Translations under genes and position numbers: made by a program | Shown: positions 58,642 through 64,000 of the stretch, piece by piece | How the letters are laid out: each line of letters begins with the position of its first letter | Numbering within the stretch: position 1 is the first letter of the stretch | Assembly: GCA_003999685.1 (NCBI GenBank) | Contig: CP021220.1 | Coordinates: 3,410,001-3,474,000, forward strand | Direction of reading: 5' to 3' | Length of the DNA stretch: 64,000 nucleotides | Origin: Taiwanofungus camphoratus | Lineage: Eukaryota; Basidiomycota; Agaricomycetes; Polyporales; Taiwanofungaceae | The notes under the pieces: generated by a model | The model's database searches: none | What the model saw: the letters and a program-made list of their open reading frames with translations, nothing else | What the model was told of the DNA's origin: nothing

Positions 58642-59014
58642 TTTCTCAACAAGCTTTCGATTTGCACTGATCAGTCGAAAGATAGCGCAGTAGGCTCAAG
58701 GATATGCCCAAATAGCAGCCAGGAAAGTTCGGACGATATGGAAGATGTTGAATTCTCACAGCAAGAACGCTGTAGACAACTTCAATGCTGGATCTGGGAG
58801 GCCAGGAGCACAAGACAGTCGTATCAACGAGTCAACGAGACGTGGTGAAGGTAAGAAGGCGACAAGAGCCCATCAAAATTTGTCGGCTGGTGGCCGCGTG
58901 GCTTCGTGGGAATCCTATCCATTTCAGGCCGACCCCTCAATACTGCCCCCACTGACGCTGCGCGTATCACCGCCTCGTCTCTTCAGGCCTCGTAGTCCTT
59001 TTCACCAACCTCCC
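58642..59014. promoter_or_regulatory. Divergent promoter, tandem-RRM and RAB5 genes
   Basis: 373 bases between two start codons pointing away from each other. The RAB5 side is C-rich just before the ATG (CCTTTTCACCAACCTCCC at 58997-59014). No TATA box is clear. Confidence 0.45.
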
Positions 59015-60026
59015 ATGTCAAAGCAGTTCCAGTTCAAACTTGTGCTCCTTGGTTGGTTTCCGCTCTATGTGCTTCAAGTAACGCGCTGAAATTGGCTTGC
59101 CATCCAGGCGAGTCCGCCGTCGGGAAGTCTAGGTATATTGTGTCAGGCTTCCACACCAAAGTCAGTATGAGCTGAGGAGCCTTTTATGAAGCTTGGTTCT
59201 GCGCTTTGTCAAAGATCAGTTTGACGATTATCGGGAGAGCACAATCGGAGGTAGCTGCATTACCTTGCTGCCCAGACCCCGGCTGAATACCTTGGGGCAT
59301 AGCTGCCTTCTTGACCCAGACAGTAACACTTGAGGACCAGACAACCGTCAAATTCGAGATATGGTGTGTTCTGAGGTTTTAAAGACGTTTGCTTCTCGCT
59401 CAATTTAACTCCAGGGATACGGCTGGCCAAGAACGATATAAGGTACGTAATATATGTCGCTGTCCAGTGTGGCCAATTGCTCATGCGAACTCAGTCACTC
59501 GTATGTGTTTTACATCTAGGCGACCACATCGTGACTGTATTCATGGTTTTTACAAGGCTCCCATGTACTATCGCAATGCCAATTGTGCGGTAGTCGTCTA
59601 CGACATTACGCAGACGGCGTCCCTAGAGAAAGCACGCTCGTGGATCCGCGAACTTCAACGTCAGGCGGATCCTTCCATAGTGATTGCCCTATGTGGTAAT
59701 AAATCTGATCTCGCTGCGCGACGTCAAGTTTCAGAGGAAGAAGCTAAGAAATATGCTGAGGAGGAAGGATTGATGTGGGGCGAGACAAGTGCCAAGACTG
59801 GCGAGGGCGTACAAGAGATCTTTACTGCAATTGGTGGGTCCAAGATTTCATCTCCGTCAGATTCTTTCTTCTGACCTCTCTTTTCTCCTTAGCCAAGAAA
59901 TTACCATTGACTGCACCTCCATCTGCAAGAGGAGCTGGTAGACCAGGAACATCTGGCAGGGCGGGAGTCGATCTGAATAAACATGCAAACGCTGGAGCAG
60001 GCCAGAATGAGCCATGCAATTGCTAA
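59015..60026 (+). CDS. VPS21: Rab5-family GTPase (early endosome)
   Basis: Rab5/Ypt51/Vps21 controls early-endosome fusion. The ATG at 59015 gives MSKQFQFKLVLLG. Short introns separate the exons: GESAVGKSS (P-loop), then LVLRFVKDQFDDYRESTIG (switch I with the guiding Thr), AFLTQTVTLEDQTTVKFEI, WDTAGQERYK (switch II with catalytic Gln), APMYYRNANCAVVVYDITQT, LCGNKSDL (guanine-binding NKxD) and MWGETSAKTGEGVQEIFTAI (SAK). The last exon, after an intron in 59834-59892, is a Gly/Ala-rich tail ending NEPCNC, a double-cysteine prenylation site. Between RYK and APMYY the usual two residues (SL) are missing in my splice reading, so that joint may be off by a few codons. All GTP-binding motifs are intact. 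Confidence 0.92.
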
Positions 60027-60481
60027 ACACATTGCTTGACGACTGGTGGATATGCGCACACGGTCTCGGAGCTGGGTAATGTGGCTTCTCACTCTTCCGC
60101 ATACCTTGTGTCTCTTCCCTACTAGAGTGGTTTGCATCTGTCCTTTCTGAGTTCACCTATTCTGCTGTTCTGTATTTTATGTGCCTTCCGGTGTCCTCGT
60201 AATATAAGGATTTCTGCAATACCAGAAGTTCGAGATGGGAACACCCTTCTAGAAGAACTGCGAAGTAAGAACCATTCACTCTCTGAATGCATGAATAATG
60301 ATGACACGAAGATAAACACTGAGAACAACATGGATACAGAAAATAAATATTCAGAACGGGAATTCCAACATTTATGCCAGTAATCCCAGACAGTCTGTAG
60401 AATTGATAAAGTCTTGCAAGTACCGCTAGCCCGCAAAGTAAAGGAATATCTGCCTTTATAGAATAATGAATCACGCCGAGC
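60027..60481. other. Shared 3' region of RAB5 and RasGEF genes
   Basis: 455 bases between convergent stop codons. AT-rich words (GATAAACACTGAG, AAATAAATATTC) occur near 60310-60355 and may serve 3'-end formation for either gene. No ORF is credible. Confidence 0.4.
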
Positions 60482-63132
60482 CTATCCGAGTGCATCCAGT
60501 GCTTTTCCTATGGCAATGAGGTCTAGTTCAGCTTGCTGTGTTTCATGACCTCTGAGTGAGAAAGTGATTAGGTCTTCCCCTAGCGCCCCCGCCAGATTTG
60601 TTTCGATGAAGTCCATTACGGTTACCCGCTCAGCAAATGCATATCGCTTGGCTTGGTAGCGGAGCATGGCATTGACGCTATCATACCACGCCTCACGCTT
60701 AGCGAAATTGATAAGAGGAATATTCGAGGAAGGAACGACAATATCGTCCGAGTATCGTCTGTCAATGTCTATGATGTCGGCGAGATATGTCTCCACCAAC
60801 GGGACACACGGTCCATCGACGGCACGTTGGATAAGACGATATGAAGAAAAATTGTTCGCGGGCTCGTTAAGCTCAATCAATAGGTCGAAGGTCGTATTGA
60901 GCGAGACGTATGTCCAGGTCAGACTTTGCTGCGAGATGGCATGACTGGAGAGAGCGACGACCAGCGCGCTCATGGTGGAAAAATTGTTGAGTGCCCTGCA
61001 TCTCTACGACACAATAGACATATGAATTTAGGCCCTCTAAAGGGTGTATATAGAATTTCCTTACCTCAGCAACTCTGATCCAAAAATCAATAGTAGCAGC
61101 TCTCTCACGTACTTCTTCTGTGCTAAGAATACTAGTCTTTACCCAGGTCACAAGTCTATGGCGGGTAGAGCAGAAGGCAGTAATATTTGTAATACCGGAG
61201 TCACCAGCTGTCGTCTTCACCCGATTTAAACACTCCTGGGGACGGATTTGTCTGTAAAGGCTGTGCTCGTATAAGCACAGCTGTTCCGCGACATGAGTCG
61301 GATCTAGATGGAACAGGTTAATCTTGGATGTTTTGCTGTCCTTACGTTTGGTTGGCGCAGAGGTGGGAATAGCAGGTTTGGGGAGTGTCTGCAATCGAGA
61401 ACGTCAATACGCCCAGGTAGAAGTCGAGATGACGAGGGGCTTTACCAGGCGCAAGAGAGACTCTGAGATGGTATGCGCCGTAGCGGCCAGTGGCGATGGT
61501 GCCATGACTGAGGAGGTAAAATCCATCAGGTGCGATGAAATATGCGAATCATCTTGAAGCATCCCATACTCCTCGTACCACATTTTGATTATGGCCAAGA
61601 CTCGTTCCTGAGTTGTGTGGGCTTTCTTCTCCTGTACATGCTTGTCTGCTATGGGATAACCTATGTGATATCGCTTGATCAGATAATAGGAGACTTCGTC
61701 GGCGGACGCGAACGTTCGGAAGGTCATGAGGAAAATTCTTTGGAACTTTTCTTGCGCAGACTCTATGAGACAGCTGAACTCCTTCGTAATGTGATTCACT
61801 AATTCAAAAGTCGACTTACCATGAGAATCTGAGGTCAGTTTATCGAGAAGAGCACGTAAGGAACCGGCTGCGACACTACCGCCAGGCTGCGTTTGTAGCT
61901 CGTGTTCACCATAGCTCGACCGAGTAGACAGAAGTAAAGGAGTCGGTTGAAGTACTGGCACTTCATGGTCTCTAGGAGCCGCCTCGCATCCATCCGTCCA
62001 TTTGGTGGATGCTCCGCCCTTTCGAGAGAATGCATCAAACGAGCCAGCTATCACAGGACTACCGATTAAGCTGTCCAGCTCCTCAATGTTGTTTGTCTCG
62101 AAAAGCGTGGACAACCGACTGAGGGAACCTCGATCATCAATCAGGACCGGTCGCCGACGAAGGTGACGACTGATAGCTGGACTTCCTGGCTCAGAGTAGC
62201 TTCTTGAATGGTCTGATACAATTGGCGCCGTACTCGGAGAAGAGGTGTGCTTCTGTATAGACGAGGAGTCCTTAGCAGGAAGCGGCGGAGGCATTTCTGT
62301 CGCCGGTAATCTAAGCCTTGCCATCATACCTCTCATAGATGGTGGTTCCGTTTCGGGTCCCAGGATGAACTCATCCACGCCATCGTGTGGAGGTACAAGT
62401 GGGCCGAAGACGGAAGAAGTGATGTCCTTCGTATCAGATTGTGAGGGTTGCGAAAACAGTCTAAAAAGTGGAGCCTACCAAGATTATTAGTGAACCTGCA
62501 CCATAACATCCACTACAAAAACCACGAGCCTGATCTTCATCCAGCAATGGCATCCAATGATGACCATGACTCTCTCCGGCAGGTGTGGCAATATACGGAC
62601 CACTGTGCTTAGTCGATAAGGAAGGATGATGGGCACGAGTAAGTTCATCAATAGATGTACGCGAGTTCTGGGTACCGCATGGCCTGTTTGCCACACGTTC
62701 GGAGATCGCTTCTACATAGGCACTCGGTATCCAGCCCACTTCATAACCCCCAGGTCGCATGGCTGCCCACCATCCCTGCGAAGTGTGAGTATCACGTATC
62801 AGATCTACGTTATCTGACGCACTTACAGATTCCTCCCTCTTGATGATCTCCAAGATTTCATTCTTTCTGAAGGATAGCTGGTCTGCATCCGCGGCCTCAT
62901 AGTCATATAAACAGAGCACGTTGAAAGCATCGGGACTGAACGGTGTGTCCGACAATGTAGTTGCCGCGCTGACGTGTGTAGAGGAGAATGGAGAAGATGG
63001 GGAGCACAAGGACCTTCTGTGGCTAGTCGGGGACGAATCAATCCACAGGCGGGGAAGTGGGCCGCCGCGTCTAAGAGACTGGGCGCGTGGATGAGCCATG
63101 CCAGTGTCGTAGCGAGCGACTGGACCTAGCAC
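60482..63132 (-). CDS. SH3-REM-RasGEF exchange factor (Cdc25-like)
   Basis: Activates Ras-type GTPases by releasing GDP; in fungi it links nutrients to cAMP and morphogenesis. The N-terminus (MLGPVARYDTG or MAHPRAQSLRRGGPLP at 63099) is Ser-rich. An SH3 domain begins NVLCLYDYEAADADQLSFRK with the ALYDYE-type motif and is closed, after an intron, by GWWAAMRPGGYEVGWIPSAY. A long Ser/Pro linker follows, then the REM domain (LVNHITKEFSCLIESAQEKF, FLMTFRTFASADEVSYYLIK). The catalytic domain starts INLFHLDPTHVAEQLCLYEH and passes FCSTRHRLVTWVKTSILSTE, RALNNFSTMSALVVALSSHA and IPLINFAKREAWYDSVNAML, ending IAIGKALDALG. About 750 residues, somewhat short for Cdc25. The NFST.SA and domain order are as in the family. 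The exon between about 61010 and 60990 is read from splice consensus. Confidence 0.87.
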
Positions 63133-63437
63133 GGGTATTGAAACCGCGGTTTACAACCAGCAAATGTGTTGAATGAGCCCGGGTTGATTCATGGGGAATG
63201 AAATACGATGGGGGTGCGCATCCTCGACCAGCGACGGGGGTAGCGCAAGATAACAAGACCAGGCCCAGTGATCATCCCCTGATAAATTCCATCGCTGTCT
63301 GTCCCTGCCCAGGATGCCTGTGTTAGCTGAGGAGCAACCATCAGATTTGAAGTTCGCTCAGTGGCCGCGACTCTTGACTACGGCCATTCTGGACCCCTCC
63401 TTCCATTTCCTTTCTGGGCGATTCGATAGAAAGAGAC
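63133..63437. other. Promoter of the RasGEF gene
   Basis: Upstream region of the RasGEF gene and 3' side of the edge gene. No ORF or repeat of note is seen. Confidence 0.35.
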
Positions 63438-64000
63438 TCACACGCGCCCGGCTGACCTCGGAGGTACCGTAGTGGCACCTATGTAAGTGCACACTTGCTT
63501 ATAGTTGAGCGTGCGAGGCCGCACTGAGAACGACTTGAATCCGCATATGTCAAAGAGAGGAAAGTCCTCAAGGAGATAAATTCCATCTCGAATGTCATTC
63601 TCGAAATCTTCTCCTAGCAACGATCTATCATAAGCAACCACATGCAAGATGGGCTTCTGGGATCTACGGGCGCCAGGTACTGTAAAATATTGAGCACACT
63701 ATACATAGCAAGGACACATAGTCACCATCAAGCCCAATCCAGCAAACTATTTGTGCCGTTTACGACCTTCATCTACGCCACACAACGCGGCATAATATTG
63801 CGATATCGTCGTGTGGCATGAGTCGGGAGCGACAAGTCATCTCAGTAGATTGCCCACATCGTGACATCCGTGCATTCCTTTGCAGCGCGCCGAGGAACTG
63901 CCAGATCTAGTGGGATCGTTGAGTCAATGTTGATACAACTCTCCAAGCCAAGAGCTGCCAATGGCAATCGAGAGCAGAAGGCAGATGCATGGCGAAAGTA
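63438..64000 (-). CDS. Partial hypothetical gene running off the right edge
   Basis: Coding-like sequence enters from the right edge: RHASAFCSRLPLAALGLESC, then INIDSTIPLDLAVPRRAAKE, open from 64000 to about 63845. After a splice, an exon near 63768-63750 reads CWIGLD, and after GTGACT...TTACAG it continues VPGARRSQKPILHVVAYDRS, LLGEDFENDIRDGIYLLEDF and PLFDICGFKSFSVRPRTLNY. The next donor may be at GTGTGC (63493) or the frame may end at 63438. I recognise no domain. The 5' part lies outside the window, so size and function cannot be judged. Confidence 0.45.

Noticed and set aside
1-64000. Secondary-metabolite or mating-type locus
   Set aside because: G-beta, a homeodomain-like gene and a methyltransferase are present, but there is no synthase, pheromone receptor, or HD1/HD2 pair; the genes are housekeeping and dispersed.

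Overview
This is nuclear DNA from a filamentous basidiomycete, most likely an Agaricomycete. The evidence is dense short introns (about 50-70 bases, CTAAC-type branch points), pyrimidine-rich promoters, closely packed genes on both strands, and housekeeping proteins that read as basidiomycete orthologues. The species cannot be named from the sequence. I saw no rRNA, tRNA, CRISPR or retroelement.

Layout. 1-7.3 kb: a TIR element sits just upstream of a mitochondrial uL1 gene, which converges on the mitoribosome assembly methyltransferase gene RSM22; RSM22 shares a promoter with SAD1/USP39 (tri-snRNP). 7.3-17.3 kb: a gene-poor accessory island. It holds three minus-strand copies of a tiny gene family that encodes little more than one double-stranded-RNA-binding domain (two intact, one decayed), an AT-rich palindromic element, and a TA-flanked DNA transposon carrying a 144-codon ORF. 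17.5-30.5 kb: G-protein beta subunit, golgin-like coiled coil, a large disordered protein with a repeated Leu-Gly motif, and a PH-SMP lipid-transfer protein. 31.5-43.1 kb: a hypothetical gene, an acidic Ser/Pro-rich protein, a TPR protein, an RRM-like protein, a SIKE/FGFR1OP2-type STRIPAK coiled coil, a long hairpin and a SAM methyltransferase. 43.5-46.1 kb: a charged basidiomycete protein, followed by 4.3 kb without a convincing gene. 50.4-64 kb: a homeodomain-like regulator, COQ1 polyprenyl synthase, a Ragulator-like roadblock protein, a tandem-RRM protein, Rab5, an SH3-REM-RasGEF, and a partial gene at the right edge.

Several neighbours have linked roles: mitochondrial translation (uL1m, Rsm22), small-GTPase and trimeric G signalling (G-beta, RasGEF, Rab5, Ragulator, STRIPAK) and membrane traffic or contact (golgin, PH-SMP protein, Rab5). 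Nothing shows they are co-regulated beyond shared divergent promoters. The dsRBD island is the most unusual part. Non-canonical GC-AG introns are supported at one site and suggested at two more. Exon joints given here were read by eye from frame and splice consensus.
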